Below, piece after piece: positions 20,027 to 32,704 of a DNA stretch of 64,000 nucleotides. The stretch is taken from NCBI RefSeq assembly GCF_030272615.1, contig NC_081414.1, positions 761,697,148-761,761,147 of the forward strand. Reading direction: 5' to 3'. Position 1 is the stretch's first letter. The number at the start of each line of letters is the position of its first letter. This DNA comes from Cryptomeria japonica (lineage: Eukaryota > Streptophyta > Pinopsida > Cupressales > Cupressaceae). The notes beneath the pieces were generated by a model. The model was not told the origin of the DNA. It searched no databases and worked only from the letters and a program-made list of their open reading frames with translations. The position numbers and the translations under genes were made by a program.

Positions 20027-22390
20027 CAATGAGGAGATAGTGTTTGTTTCTATGAAGGAAGATTTGACAGATGAAAAGGCATTGGTGTCACACATGGATA
20101 ATAGTGATGAATGGATAATAGATAGTGGTTTCTCACACTACATGACTGGTGATAGAAACAAGTTTTTATCCCTTAAAGAATTTGATGGATGTATAGTAAG
20201 ATTTGGTAACAACTCACCCTGCATGGTTAAAGGTAAAGGAACTATTTCATTAAATAGAAAAAGCAATGCAGATGATGTCTTCTGGGTTGATGGATTGAAA
20301 CATAACCTTTTGAGTGTTGGTCAATAAAATGATAAAGGTTATCTTCTATAATTTAAAAGTGGAGTGTGCACGATTCTTGGAAGTAATGTAGAATTGATTG
20401 CTACTGGAAAGAAGACAAGAGGTAATATTTTTCATCTGAATACTAATGTGAATAGTTGTTTGGTGCCAAATATTGAAGATGACTGGTTATGGCACAAGAG
20501 ATTTTGTCATGTTAATTTTGACAATTTGATAAAGGTTAGTAAATCAAGTATTGTGAGAGGTTTTCCTCAGCTTGTTAAACCAGATAATGTGTTATGTAAA
20601 GACTGTCAGATGGGTAAGATGACTTCTGTATCTTTCAAGAATAATTATTTCTCTTCAAAAAATATTCTTGATTTGGTTCATACTAATCTTTGTGGTCCTA
20701 TGAGGACTAAGAGTTATTTTGGTGATAGATATTTCAAGATTTTCACTGATGATTTTTCCAAGATGATGTGGGTAACTTTTTTGAGAGAAATGTTAGAGGC
20801 ATTCAGTTAACTCAAATCATTCAAATCTTTAGTTGAGAAAGAAACCAAGAAGAATTTGAAATATTTAAGATCTGATCGGGGTGGAGAATTTACTTCTGAT
20901 GAATTTGTGAAGTTATGTGATGAACAGGAAATCAAGGGGCAGATGTCAGCTCCTATAATTCCACAACAAAATGGGATAGCTAAGAGGATGAATAAAAAAA
21001 TTGTTGAAGTTTCTAGAACCATGTTGATTCAAGGTGAAGTACTGAAAATGTTTTGGAGAGAAGAAGTTACCACTGTTGTTTACGCTTTGAACAGGGTACT
21101 TGTCAAGAGAGGTAACAACAAAACACCTTATGAATTATGGCATGGAAAGACTACTTCTGTAAGTTACTTTAAAAATTTTGGGAGTAGATGTTTCGTTACA
21201 CGTGATGATTACACTAGAAAGTTTGATGCAAAGTGTGATGAAGGTATTTTTCTTGGTTACTCTACAAAGAGTAAGGCTTTTAAATGTTATAACAAGAGAA
21301 CAAAAAGGATCATTGAGAGTGCTAATGTGAAGGTAGATGAACTCTCTGAGAAATCCAATGAGTCCAACAAATCCAAACTTGAGAAAGATGAAGATAAACT
21401 TGTGTTTATGGAACCGGAAGTAGAAAATAATGATGAGTAGAACAATGCAGAAAAGGTGCTCAACCGGTAAATAAAGATGACGATGAAGAAGATGAAAAAC
21501 GTGAAGTAGAAGGCACAACACCAAAATCAGTAATACCAAAGTATGTCAGATTCAATCATTCAGAAGAACAAATTATAGGAGATAAAAATGCTGGTGTACA
21601 AACAAGAAGGAAAATTAGAGAAAATTCCTGTCTGATTTCAACTATTGAGCCTAAAAAAGTAAGAGGCATTGAAGGATAATGATTGGATTAATACTTTGAC
21701 TGAGGAACTGGATCAAATAGAGAAGAACAAAACATGGACACTTGTTCCTAGATTGGAAGACAAGAATGTGATCGACACTAAATGGGTCTTTAGAAACAAG
21801 TTGAATGAAGGCGGCAAGGTTGTGAGGAGTAAAGCAAGGTTGGTATGAAAAGGCTATGCACAAGAAGAAGGAGAAGACTAAAGAGAAACCTTTACACCAG
21901 TGGGAAGATTGGAAGGAGTAAGAATGTTACTTGTTTATGCTACATTTAAAGTATTTAAGGTCTATCAGATGGATGTTAAATATGCTTTTCTTCATGGCAT
22001 CCCTAAGGAATAAGTGTCCATAGAACAACTAGATGGATTTTCTTTAGCTGAGGATAAAGATATGGTTTGCAAGTTGCATAAGGCACTGTATGGATTAAAG
22101 CATGCACAAAGAGCATGGTTTCAAAGATTGCATGGACACCTGGTCAAGATAGGATTCCAGCGTACCAGTGAGGGTAGTAACATATATCTGAAGACTGATG
22201 GAGACATAGTGTTGATAGTTGAAGTATTTGTAGATCATATAAGTTTTGGAGGTGATGATGATTTATATATGGTGTTTGCTGAGGAGATGAAGTAAGAATT
22301 TGAGATGTCTCTTATTGGTGAGATTAAGTTTTTCATTGGGTTGCATGTGCAGCAATTGGATGGTGGAATAATTATCTATCAAAGTGAGTT
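20027..22390 (+). pseudogene. copia-1 protease, integrase and partial reverse transcriptase
   Basis: The polyprotein resumes with an aspartic protease motif WIIDSGFSHYMTGD (about 20113). A GAG-pre-integrase region follows with LWHKRFCHVNFDN and CKDCQMGK (20490-20615). The integrase core has LRSDRGGEF intact (about 20868), but the first catalytic Asp is Asn (VHTNLCGPM) and the final Glu is Lys (NGIAKRMNK). The RT opens near 21660 and shows KHAQRAWFQRL (about 22100). The catalytic YVDD box is FVDH (about 22228). In-frame stops occur near 20810, 21438, 21848 and 22012. Translation loses homology after IIIYQSEF at about 22390, so the RT end and RNase H are missing. Confidence 0.88.
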
Positions 22391-22423
22391 TTTTATTCTT
22401 TGTACCGATTTTTGGCATTGATG

Positions 22424-22435
22424 CCAAAGGGGGAG
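22424..22435 (+). promoter_or_regulatory. Polypurine tract of copia-1
   Basis: CCAAAGGGGGAG directly precedes the LTR start at 22436, the position expected for plus-strand priming. A second purine run TTAGGGGGAGC lies about 75 bp further on, inside the LTR. Confidence 0.75.
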
Positions 22436-23388
22436 TGATGCATGTGAAAAATAGAAAGGTGAAATATGTATGGATCAGATTTTAGATGGTATATATAGCT
22501 TAGGGGGAGCAAAATCACATTCTAGGATCAGTAGGGTAGACAGAAACCATTTTGGCAACATATTTTGGTTCACCGGCATCCGACAAACACTTCACCGACA
22601 TCAAGGAGTTCAAAGGTAACCGACAAACTAGGTGTCGGTATAGGAAGCCGACATCACTTGGAGATCCAACAAAGGGTAGTATCCAGCAAAGCATTTCATA
22701 ATTCATATTTATTTGTAATGAGCCGATATGTATTGTCATTTTGTATGTAAGCCAACATATGGCATAAATATTTGTAAGGGTATATAAGTTAGTCTATTAG
22801 GTCATTTCAGATATAAAATTCGTCATAAGATCTGAAATGTGAAGTTTATGTATGCGAGATCATTTGTATGCGAAAGAGATATTTTGTAATGATCTATAGA
22901 TAATTTATAAGGTACTCATAAGGTGTATGTTATCTGAGCAAGGGTTTAGGGTTTAAGAACCAGAAGAGTTAGAGCCATAATTGAAACTCAATTAGGCATA
23001 GCAGATGCATTATATGAGCTTAGTTTTGCATTTTTGTATTAGAAAGTGATTGTAGTCAGTGAGACTCTTGGTGATGAGCATTGTGCTCTAGGAAGTGTTT
23101 CTTCTTGCATGTGAAGGCTCCTATTACATGCAATATCTCTTCATATGGCCAGTAAATTGATATTGTGGGTCACAAATCCCACGGTTTTTCCTCATTGAGG
23201 TTTTCCACATATAATTTATGTGTGTTATGGTGTTCATTTATGTAATTGCATTATTTGTTTTAGTTATAGGTATTTATGTTGACTGATTGATGAATTAATA
23301 CTTTGATAAGGCTAAAATCTTATATTCTGGTAGAACACCCCCCCCCCCCCCCCCCCCCCCCGCCTCTTAGTGTTCCTAGATTCCAACA
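22436..23388 (+). repeat. 3' LTR of copia-1 (different family from its 5' LTR)
   Basis: Opens TGATGCATGTG and ends ..GATTCCAACA. It contains GTATATAAG (about 22781, possible TATA box), a GGTCACAAATCCCACGG..TTTTCCTC block and a run of 24 C (23338-23361). The same blocks appear in inverted orientation in the LTRs of the non-autonomous element at 45.7 and 53.1 kb. It shares no overall sequence with 14964-16464. Confidence 0.75.
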
Positions 23389-26300
23389 TCAATGAGTTTA
23401 AAATTTTCAAGCATAGTTCCTTCAAACAGGTTTGAATTTTTTCATATTTAGTTGTGTACAATTTTATGTTTAATCCAAAAGCCTTAAGTTGAATTATCCA
23501 ATTGAAAGTAACCTATATGATCCTATCAAATTTTTCACTAATTTAAAATATATGGAACATTTCTAGTTTGTACTCTCTTTGTCCTCAAATTTGGGGATTC
23601 TTGTAAAATTAGTCAAGTTAAGATTTTATAATGTATAAATAATTAAATCAATATGTATATGAGTTAATTTTTATATAAATTCTATTTAAAACTTGTGAAT
23701 GTTCTATTTGGTTTGACATAATTATGGCAAAATTGATTGAAACTAGATAATTTGAGTATCAAGAATTTATTTGTGGCAATTTCTAAGCTTTCTTACTATC
23801 ATTTATACATTATGAAAGTCGCTAAATATTCACCATGACATTAAACCATCAAAACTCTCATGAAACCGTTAAATAGTCTTGGAAATATCTTCGAAGTTGT
23901 ATTTAGGTATCAACACTCAAAATGTGGCCAATTAAATTTTTCTATAGAGTTCCAATTTTTATGTAGAGGATAATATGAAACAAGGGAACAATTTCACTAC
24001 ACTAGGGTGTCCCCCTATTAACCCCTAGACAAACATCAACTTGATCAATCCAAATGCTATGGTTCTTGCTCAAGGTCAATAACACACACTTATTGCTCAA
24101 TATGGGATTTGAACATCAAATTAAGTCTAGAATCGCACCGACACTTAAAGGAAATATTTATATTGTTTTGAGACTCAACCACACTCAAAGAAAACATTGG
24201 ATAGTGTTCAACAACTCTTGGAATGTCACTTGCTTCAGTAACCCCTCCTAGTCCTTATAGCCCTACCTAATGGGTAAATGGGGCTTAGTTTGCCAAACTC
24301 CCAAAAAATGACACAAAGAAAGGTTATTTTCTAACACCCTTTTGGGACTTCTAACATTGTCCAATACCAATCCTTATGAACCTCAATGCAGATATGTCAA
24401 CCAATGCTGTACTCTGAGACCTAATAGGGTTAATTAGGCCTATTTTCCAAAGAATCTACCAAAGCATGGGTGCAAATAACTGATGCAACACTTCAAACAA
24501 ACTCTCCTAACCTCAAATCACCAAACTCCACCACTTCTAAGTGACTAAACCTCTTAAATTTTCTCTCAATAAAAAAACTCAGACCTATTGCAAACCTGTC
24601 ACATGGAGATCCCAGGTCAAAAACATCTGCCATTCTCACCAACAACCATGGATATCTCGAAAACCACTTGAATCCTAAAATGCATTGGAAAATATAACAT
24701 TCCTCAAGAGATCAGGAAATTTGTCTTAAGAAATGTTATATTTTGTCTATTTTTATCCAAAACCCTAGGTAAGATGAGGGTTTCAGACCCGGTCCACTTC
24801 AAAAAGCTCTAACTTGCACCAAACACAATAAAATTCATCAAATCACCCAAAAATGAAAGAGAATTCATAGTGTCATCTAAGCATGACCCTTTCAAATTGT
24901 CACCAATCCGTACTAGGTCATACAAATTGGCTGTTACATGGAATTTAAAAAAAATCAAAGGTAGCTTTATTAGGTTTCTTCAAAAATTTAACAAACTTCC
25001 TATGCCCCAACCTAATGAGGAATAAATAGCCTTAATAACACCTTCCCAACCATTCCCAACCATATTTTGAACCACCTAGCCATTAGGAGGAAAGTTGTCA
25101 TTAGTTTGACAATTTTGTTGTCAAGTTGCACAAGCAACTTTGATAACTTTTACATTTTTTACCTCTAACACATGAGATAAAACAATTGCCCCCTAAAACT
25201 TTACCTACATGAAAAAAATGTCTTATAATGAGATTACAAACCATTTCCCTCCCATTCCCACACCTTGGGTAATGGTTGACCACCTTCGACCAATTAGGTC
25301 ATACATGACAACATAGGTACACATTGGACTTGACGCCTTACAAAGGACTCCATTATGGACTCAAGGTCCTTATTACAATTTCAAAACATGACATGAAAAA
25401 AATGAAATGTGGTTATGCCCCTTGGACCTATAGGTGCCCCTACACCAAATTTTAACTTCCAATAGTTAAAATTCAAAACTATCTCTTAGTGTATTTTGTA
25501 TATTTACTACATTCTACATATAAGAATTGAAGAGAAACTTCCAAAAAATTTCCACCATTCATTCCAATATAGTGTGGATGTGTCCTAGCACTATTTAAAT
25601 TGGATAAATTTTTCTAGCCCTTAGATTACAAAAGGAATTGGCCAATCGATTTACCTCTAAAGATGAGATGTTTTCCTTCTAATGGAGTATCTTACTTATT
25701 TTCCTTTAATCTTCCTTTCTTTTTTGATACATTAAACCTTTCTAGAGGCTACTATGACCCTCAAACTATGTGGAACAATTTATCTTTTTTTATGCTTGAG
25801 ACCATCTTGATGAAATATTGAATGAAACACATCGACTTAGTTGGAACACATATTTACCACTTCAAAGGGAATTACATTCATTGATTTATATCAATAGATC
25901 TTATTATTCTAAGGTGACCTCAAGGTCTATCATAAAATATATGCTTAAGGATCCTACTAGTATGTTCATGACATAATCATAAGAAATTAGTAAATCATTT
26001 ATATATGAAAAGATTATCTCAATCTCATCTACTGTACTAAAGAAAATAAAAAGGGAGATAAATATAGAAAGGAAGTATACAAATATTCTTCCAAATATAC
26101 ATCAAAATCTTCTAAGAACCTCCTCAGAAGAATTAAAAAACCAACTAGATGAAAGACAATTTAAGATAGCTTGTACAAAGTGATGATGTAATCTTCCAAG
26201 AAAAATCAAGCAACATATTTTCTATTTTTGAAAAATATGCTATAAAGATTTGAATTCTAAAATATGTATGCAAATCAACTAAAAATGTATGGTACTTATG

Positions 26301-28547
26301 AAACACATTATAAAGTTTCAAATTTGAAAATAGCTTACCAATAAGAATATAACTCATATGAGTTATAGTAATCCAAATTGGAGAATTACAATCCAAAGAA
26401 AAAAAAATAGAGAAAGAAAAAGTAACATTATATTAGATTGAAGAGACTAAGAAGTAGCAGATTTTGTTGGAATTTTCCATTTTTTTTGAACTTTTTTTCT
26501 AGTGCTTAAAAGTGGAAAATATATAGATTCCGTTAAATTTTATATACTCAATTAATTACAATAATAAATTTCTAAAAACATTTGGAATGCAAATAATGTA
26601 TTTAAAAAATAGTATCCCAAATAAAATAAAATACAAAATCCTCTAATAATATGACTATATTCACTAAATTTGATGTAACAACTATTTTGAAAAATGAATG
26701 TTTAGTTCTATTTAATACACAACAAGATATCTCTTTAGATTAGCTACACTTTCACTTTCCCAACTACCTCAATTCAAATTAGCAACTTGGTCTATTAAAT
26801 CATATCTATTTAGAATGATATATTTAAATAGAGATCATAGCATGCCATCACAATTGACCAATAAAATCTAATATTGCATACAAGGCAAGTATTTAATTAT
26901 AGCAAAATAGACAACAAATATTAAATAATTTGACCTATGCATGTTTAAATCATATTTGATACATAGTCATTCTAAGATTATTATTTCAATAATTTGCATT
27001 GATTATTTGCTTTTGTCAAATCAACCAAATTTCTAAAGTTATAAATCGCTTCCTCTATTCTTAGGGTTGTTGCACTTTCTTACTTTGTATGATAGTATCC
27101 TTGTAAAATATTTATGTTATTTCTTTTTTATTATAATTAGCATTAAGTTCGTATTTAAGACTGCTCTTATAAATACTATTCGTTCATAGATAAAAATTCA
27201 CATGATGTTAAAATATTAATTGAAAGAGATTTTAGATCTTTCATTATATTAATATTATAATTTTTCTTTTAATCATTGACTATAATGATTAACGTTTCAG
27301 TTTATTTGTCATGTTAACATGCATTACAATAGGAAAAGCAAAAAAATTAGACTGTATTATTCATTATCAATAGGTGCTCCTATCACTTGTGAATCCACAA
27401 GAAAAGAAGGGCATACAAATTGTTTAAAGAAATAACCTAAAGATTATGTAATATAAATACAAAATAGAATTGTTGAAAACAATTTTAAAACTTTAAAGAA
27501 AATACAATTGGTTGATGCAATGCCAAACTATTGAACATAAAGATTATGTAATATGATAAATAGAGTGGTTGAAAACAATTTAAAAACTAAAAAAAATGCA
27601 ATTGTCAGATGTAAAGTCAAAGTATTGAACTTTTTTCAATAACTGCCAAAATAACAATGATAGGATTTGAAGAGGTCTTTCTCTTTAAAAATAAAAAGGA
27701 AACTATTTTATATTGTTGAGACCAAGAGAGTCAAGACTAAAGCGTAGGTAATCTCAAATGTTTGAAAGTCTCTAAGATGCTTTGAAGGAAGCCAATAGAC
27801 AATTTTGACAATTTGTCATTTCAAAGTTGCTGACATACAAGGAGGATTTAAATAATTCGCTTGACCATGAATTTTTCCAAAAACTATTAATGACTTGTTT
27901 AATAAGAAATCATAATTTAACAAAGAAAATGAATCCAAGCTGTTAGAGAGGAGAAAGGTTGAAGATAAGTATCTTGAAGTATTAACAGCTTGAAGGCAAA
28001 ATTTCATAACGTCGGCTAAGCGTTGCTTTGGTAGAATGCCTCAAAGAAATATGGTTTCATAAATTATTCCTTCGCATTAACAAATAAAATCATTAGAAAA
28101 CTAAGCACAAAAATATAAGTTGAAAATTAGAGCACACATTAATGCAGGTTAAATAGTTTGGTATCCAGGACAAAACAACTCGACTTGCCTTCTATTTTCA
28201 AGCGTAGAAAAAACGTCGATTACATTTTCTGGTAGAAAATGAAATTCAAACTGACGTTTACAAGAAAAACAAATTCAAACTCACGTTTACAAGAAAATCA
28301 AATTTCAACTAATTGATTGTCAATCATTTAGGTCACTCTATCGTCAAGCTTAGAATAAACGCCGCGTATGACGCATCAATTGCGCGTATTACGGAGTCTC
28401 ATTTGTGTGCTGTCAAATTATTTCTTCGTTTCCTTCACGGTTGAGATATCCTCTGCGTAAAATATTTAGAAATTTCCGGAGGTTCAAAATTGGTCGATTT
28501 CCGTGGGATCTACGGCACTTCTATTAGGACTAGAAGAAAGAGATGCC
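23389..28547. other. Long non-coding spacer
   Basis: No gene or element domain is recognisable. 24000-25450 is less AT-rich and has a texture like retroelement LTR/UTR DNA, but I could not pair it with any other copy in the window. 25500-27400 is plain AT-rich. One tandem duplication (27439-27630) and a short 29 bp-period duplication around 28246-28310 are the only structures seen. Confidence 0.5.
27439..27630. repeat. Tandem duplication, period 100 bp
   Basis: AAAGATTATGTAATAT opens units at 27439 and 27539. Both go on with AATAGA..TTGTTGAAAACAATTT-type and CAATTG..ATG..ATTGAAC segments. The second copy is slightly shorter. Confidence 0.75.
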
Positions 28548-30815
28548 ATGATTATCGAAATGGCGATGAAGTATTTGGTCCTAGCAATTGCTATGCCTTT
28601 TGCGTTGAATAATTGCAGTTCATTAGCACAAGATATTGGGGATACGCTTCTGCCAGGGGATTCGCTCACTGGAAATCAGACCATAGTGTCAAAGAATGGC
28701 TCGTTTGCATTGGGATTTTTCAGTCCGAGAGTGACGGATAATTGGTACATTGGCATCTGGTACGCACAAATCTCTCCGAAGGTCATAGTCTGGGTGGCTA
28801 AGAGAGATAATCCTGTGAGACACATGCCCGGCGTTCTCAAATTTTCAAGCAAGGGTTGACTCAGACTGTTCGACAGAAAGGGCCCATCAGTATGGTCGAC
28901 TGATAATAGTCTGAGAGGATGGCGGGCAATGATAATTAATTTCATTATGCTGGGTCATGGCCACAACAAGTCTGAGATTGTTTGGGAGAGTTTCGCTCAT
29001 CCGACAGATACATGGTTGCCTGGCATGAAGATGTGGAAAGGCATGCGGATAACCTCGTGGAAGAGTTCTGTAGATCCTGCAATTGGGCTTTACTCTAATG
29101 GAATGGATATGTCCCCAGGAAGCACGCAGATGTTATTGATGTATAACAAAAGTGTTCCATATTGGTCCACTGGAGGGTGGACTGGGAGTTATTATAGAAA
29201 CGCTCCGGAGGCCTATGCTCCAAACAGATTCGAAATGTCCTGTGTGAGGATTTCTCCTTCAAGAATATACTATAATTATAGCGTATTCCGGTTTGGAAAT
29301 ACCTTCACAGGGCGGGTCGTTATAGATTGGAAGGGCGAATCACATGTTTACTACTTGATGGATGATGGTAATTGGATTCAGGGATGGTCCTCATACCGAG
29401 GTAAATGCAGTGACTATGATATCTGCGGGGCGTATGGACTGTGTAATGCCAATGATGTGTGTACTTGTATTGAGGGTTTCACACCCAAGCATTACACTCA
29501 AGGTTTGTTGTCAAGTGGATGTGCTCGGCGAAGACCCCTGCAATGCTCTGTCACAGCGGGCACCACCGACGGCCTCTTGGAATCCAAGAATCGGCAATTT
29601 CCCGAAAAAGAAGCTATCCCATACAAGCACGAGCAAACACTGCAAGGTTGCAGAACTGGTTGTCTCAACAATTATTCCTGTACAGCCTTTGCTTTCTTAC
29701 TTCTGGTCTACCAGTCTGTAGACTATGGTTTGGAGATTTATTCAAAATGCACGTTTCATCTGACAGCCAATCCATTTTCATCAGGCTGGCTGCTTCGGAG
29801 TTGCTGCACTCGACATCCAAGAGAAGCGGTAAAGCCCCTTTACTTTTTATTTTACTTCCTTCTGCCATGGCTTTTTTGGCTATTTCAGCTCCCCTGTTGG
29901 CCGGATTTATTCTGTGGAAACGTCAAAGATTGCGGAAGAAAAGAGTAGAAGAGGACGTGCCAATCATGCTCAAAACGTTCACTTACAAGGAGCTGCGAAT
30001 TGCAACCGAGAATTTCAAGCATAAGCTTGGAAGCGGAGCATTCGGTTCTGTGTTCAAAGGAACTCTGCCAGACAACACGCATGTGGCAGTTAAGAGATTA
30101 GAGGGTTCTGCAAGAGCAGAAAAGCAATTCCGTGCGGGAATAAACACCATCGGAAGTATATAGCATGTGAATTTGGTGAGGCTTACGGGATTCTGCGTAG
30201 AAGACTCCGAAAGGCTATTGGTGTATTCCTACATGCTCAACGGCTCTCTAGATTTCTCCCTCTTCTGTGAAGAGGGAAAGGCAGAGAGGGCGTTGGATTG
30301 GAAGACCCGTTTTGAAATTGCACTAGGTATAGCACGAGGATTAGTTTATCTCCATGAGGAATGCAGGGATTTTGGATTGGCAAAGCTGGTGGGCAGAGAT
30401 TTCAGGCATGTATTGACGACCACAAGAGGAACTCCGGGATACTTGGCTCCCGAGTGGATCTCCGGCCTTCTTATCACTTTAAAGGTGGACGTATACAGTT
30501 TTGGCATGATGTTATTGGAAATTATATCCGGTCGTAGAAATCTAGATTTAACGGTGGAGCAGGTTGTACTTTCTTACCTGGACTTCATCTCAAATTCAAG
30601 GGGGAAACATAATAGGTATTGTGTATGCAAGGATAGCAAGTGAGGCGAATATTGAAGAGGTGAGAAGAGCCGTTGTAGTTGGGGGACTGTGCATTCAAGA
30701 AGATGAAAATAGGAGGCCGAGAATGGGTGAAGTGGTGAAGATATTAGAAGGGACAATGGAGCTTCCTGTGGAACAAATCCGGCGATCTTTAGAGGTGCTG
30801 TTCAGAGAGTTATAA
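28548..30815 (+). pseudogene. G-type lectin S-receptor-like Ser/Thr kinase pseudogene
   Basis: Single-exon relic of a plasma-membrane receptor kinase. Start ATG at 28548 gives a signal peptide (MAMKYLVLAIAMPF), then the mannose-binding lectin domain (GNQTIVSKNGSFALGFFSP), an S-locus glycoprotein region (WESFAHPTDTWLPGM, about 28980), an EGF/PAN Cys-rich part (CSDYDICGAYGLC, about 29405) and a transmembrane segment (about 29855-29920). In the kinase, LGSGAFGSVFKG (about 30025), VAVK, DFGLAK (30367) and GTPGYLAPEW (30428) are visible. Lesions: TGA at 28857, a frameshift near 29695, TAG at 30161, Gly for the alpha-C Glu near 30138, an in-frame loss of about 25 codons that removes the HxD catalytic loop (LHEECR joined directly to DFGLAK), and a frameshift near 30565. 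Clearly dead as a kinase. Confidence 0.93.
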
Positions 30816-32704
30816 TTGTAATTATGAAGTACTAAACCAAACTTCTGTTATAGATATGGTGTACCACGGCGGTGCTGCCATGTGTTGAAATGGACTAACA
30901 ACATCTTTATTTACTAATTTAAGAAATATTATGATTTGTTTGTATATTTTCTTTATTTTTCTTTTTCTTAGAATTTGTATATGTAATTATTTTTCCATAT
31001 TAGTTGTTAGATGACATTGTCATCCATTACATCTCAAACAGGGACCTTAGTTGTTATATACTAATGACATTGACATTACATGTCAAATGGGAATCTTGTC
31101 TCCACATAATAAAGCAAGATATTGATGACATTGGCATTACATGTCAAACAAGGGCCTTAGTTGTTAGATATTGATGACATTGACATTACATGTCAAATAG
31201 GACCCTTATCTCTACATAATAAAGTAGGATATTGATGACATTGGCATTACATGTCAAATGGGGACCTTATCTCCACATAATAATGGAAGGGTTTGAACTT
31301 TGGTGATCACAATAACAACACCATACTTAACCAACACACTATAAAAAGAACACCATAATTTTTTATAATTAAATATTAGTTAAAGAATTATAAAATATTA
31401 GCATTTTCATTTTTTAGTTCAAAATGTTCAGAAGCAAAGGTTAATTTATTTACACATAAAAATAGATTTTTATCTTTCTTGCAATATTTTCCTTTTAAAT
31501 TTACAAGTATTGTATACTTCAAAGAATATTTTTTTTCCTATTTTGATAGGTTATAGCAGCAAAAAGATATTGGGAATGTTATAAAAAATTATCTTTGGGC
31601 AACTTAAAATCTTCCTTTCACTTAAATATATAATAATTGGATGCTTTAAAATACATTTTTTCTTTCATTATGATATATCAATAGGAGCAAAAAAAAGAAA
31701 ATGAAAATATTATAAAATAATGGTCCTACACCAACTTACAATCTACCCTCCAATTAAATCTATAACCACTTTTTTTCCCCTCACATTCTAAAACATTAAT
31801 AGAAAGAAAAGGATGTTGACACTCTTTTAAAATTATGGTCCCAAAGTAAATTCACATCTTTTAGCAAATTTTCATATATTCTTCTTTATTGTTCATAATA
31901 ATTTATTTTAGTGATCATTTTTATCAATATTTTGTTTCCACTAGATATAACGATGCAAAAATTATTTTATGTGAAGTTTTAATATGATATAACCTTTATT
32001 TGGAATAATTGTAGACATGTATTGAGACTTAAGTGTTGCATTGTCTTGAGAAAGAGAATGGTTAGTGGACTATAATAATACCTTGACATTTGAAACTTAT
32101 TTGGAAAGCTAATTATTCTACTATTGTACTATTCAATTTTCTACTTAGTTCAAGGGTTAATTATCTTATTTCTACTTTGAAGTGTTTATGTGCAGTGCCA
32201 CCTAAATATTATACTCATTAATCAATTATTAGTGGACATTGTTCTCAATGTAATAAAGACAAGATTGACTTAATCATATTCCATCTTTAGAGATGACTAT
32301 ATAAAAATAATAGTTTCTTAAATCTCATTAAATTTTTAAAAAATATTCTAGAACTTGAATAGATTGATGTATCAACAAACAATATCTATAATATGAGATT
32401 GAATTATTCTATTACTGGTATTAGTTCATAATATATTAAAATCAAAATAGATATCATACCATTCCAAAATCTTGCATGTCAAGTAAAAGGTTAACTAATA
32501 GATATTATGACATTTTTATGTACACTTTTCATGAAGTTACTAAATAATGTTAAAACTAATTTTAAATGACTATTTATATTCTTTTTATTATAGATTTAAT
32601 ATATAATAATAATAAAGATGTAATTAAAATTTTATAATCAAACAAGTGAGATGGCTTTGCAATGCTTTGGTTCCGGTTGGCAACAACCTCACGTATAAAA
32701 TCCC
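30816..32704. other. AT-rich spacer with a minisatellite
   Basis: No coding content recognised apart from the minisatellite at 31003-31286, given separately. The spacer separates the kinase pseudogene from the tandem repeats that open the plus-strand LINE. Confidence 0.55.
31003..31286 (+). repeat. Minisatellite, five units alternating about 50 and 60 bp
   Basis: ATGACATT recurs at 31011, 31064, 31124, 31174 and 31234 (spacings 53, 60, 50, 60), each followed by (G/A)CATTACATGTCAAA. Long units end with CTCCACATAATAAAG-like sequence; short ones end with CCTTAGTTGTTA. The array is therefore a roughly 110 bp dimer repeated about two and a half times. Units contain the short palindrome ACATGT. 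Confidence 0.85.

Larger units (their letters stand above)
14964..23388 (+). mobile_element. Degenerate chimeric Ty1/copia retrotransposon (copia-1)
   Basis: Order: LTR (14964-16464), primer site, gag (16535-17494), an inserted palindromic element (17500-20021), protease-integrase-RT (20027-22390), polypurine tract (22424-22435), and a second LTR (22436-23388). Copia order (integrase before RT) is clear. The two LTRs are not copies of one another (1501 bp opening TGTTGGCATGATTTG versus 953 bp opening TGATGCATGTG) and the flanks TCTTT/TCAAT do not match, so the element is a recombinant. Stops and lost catalytic residues show it is dead. Confidence 0.8.

Noticed and set aside
28548-30815. Functional receptor kinase gene
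   Set aside because: Two in-frame stops, two frameshifts and loss of the catalytic loop; none falls at a plausible intron boundary.
31003-31286. Regularly spaced repeats resembling a CRISPR array
   Set aside because: The intervening sequences are themselves repeated and similar, spacing alternates 50/60 bp, and the context is a plant nuclear genome; it is a minisatellite.
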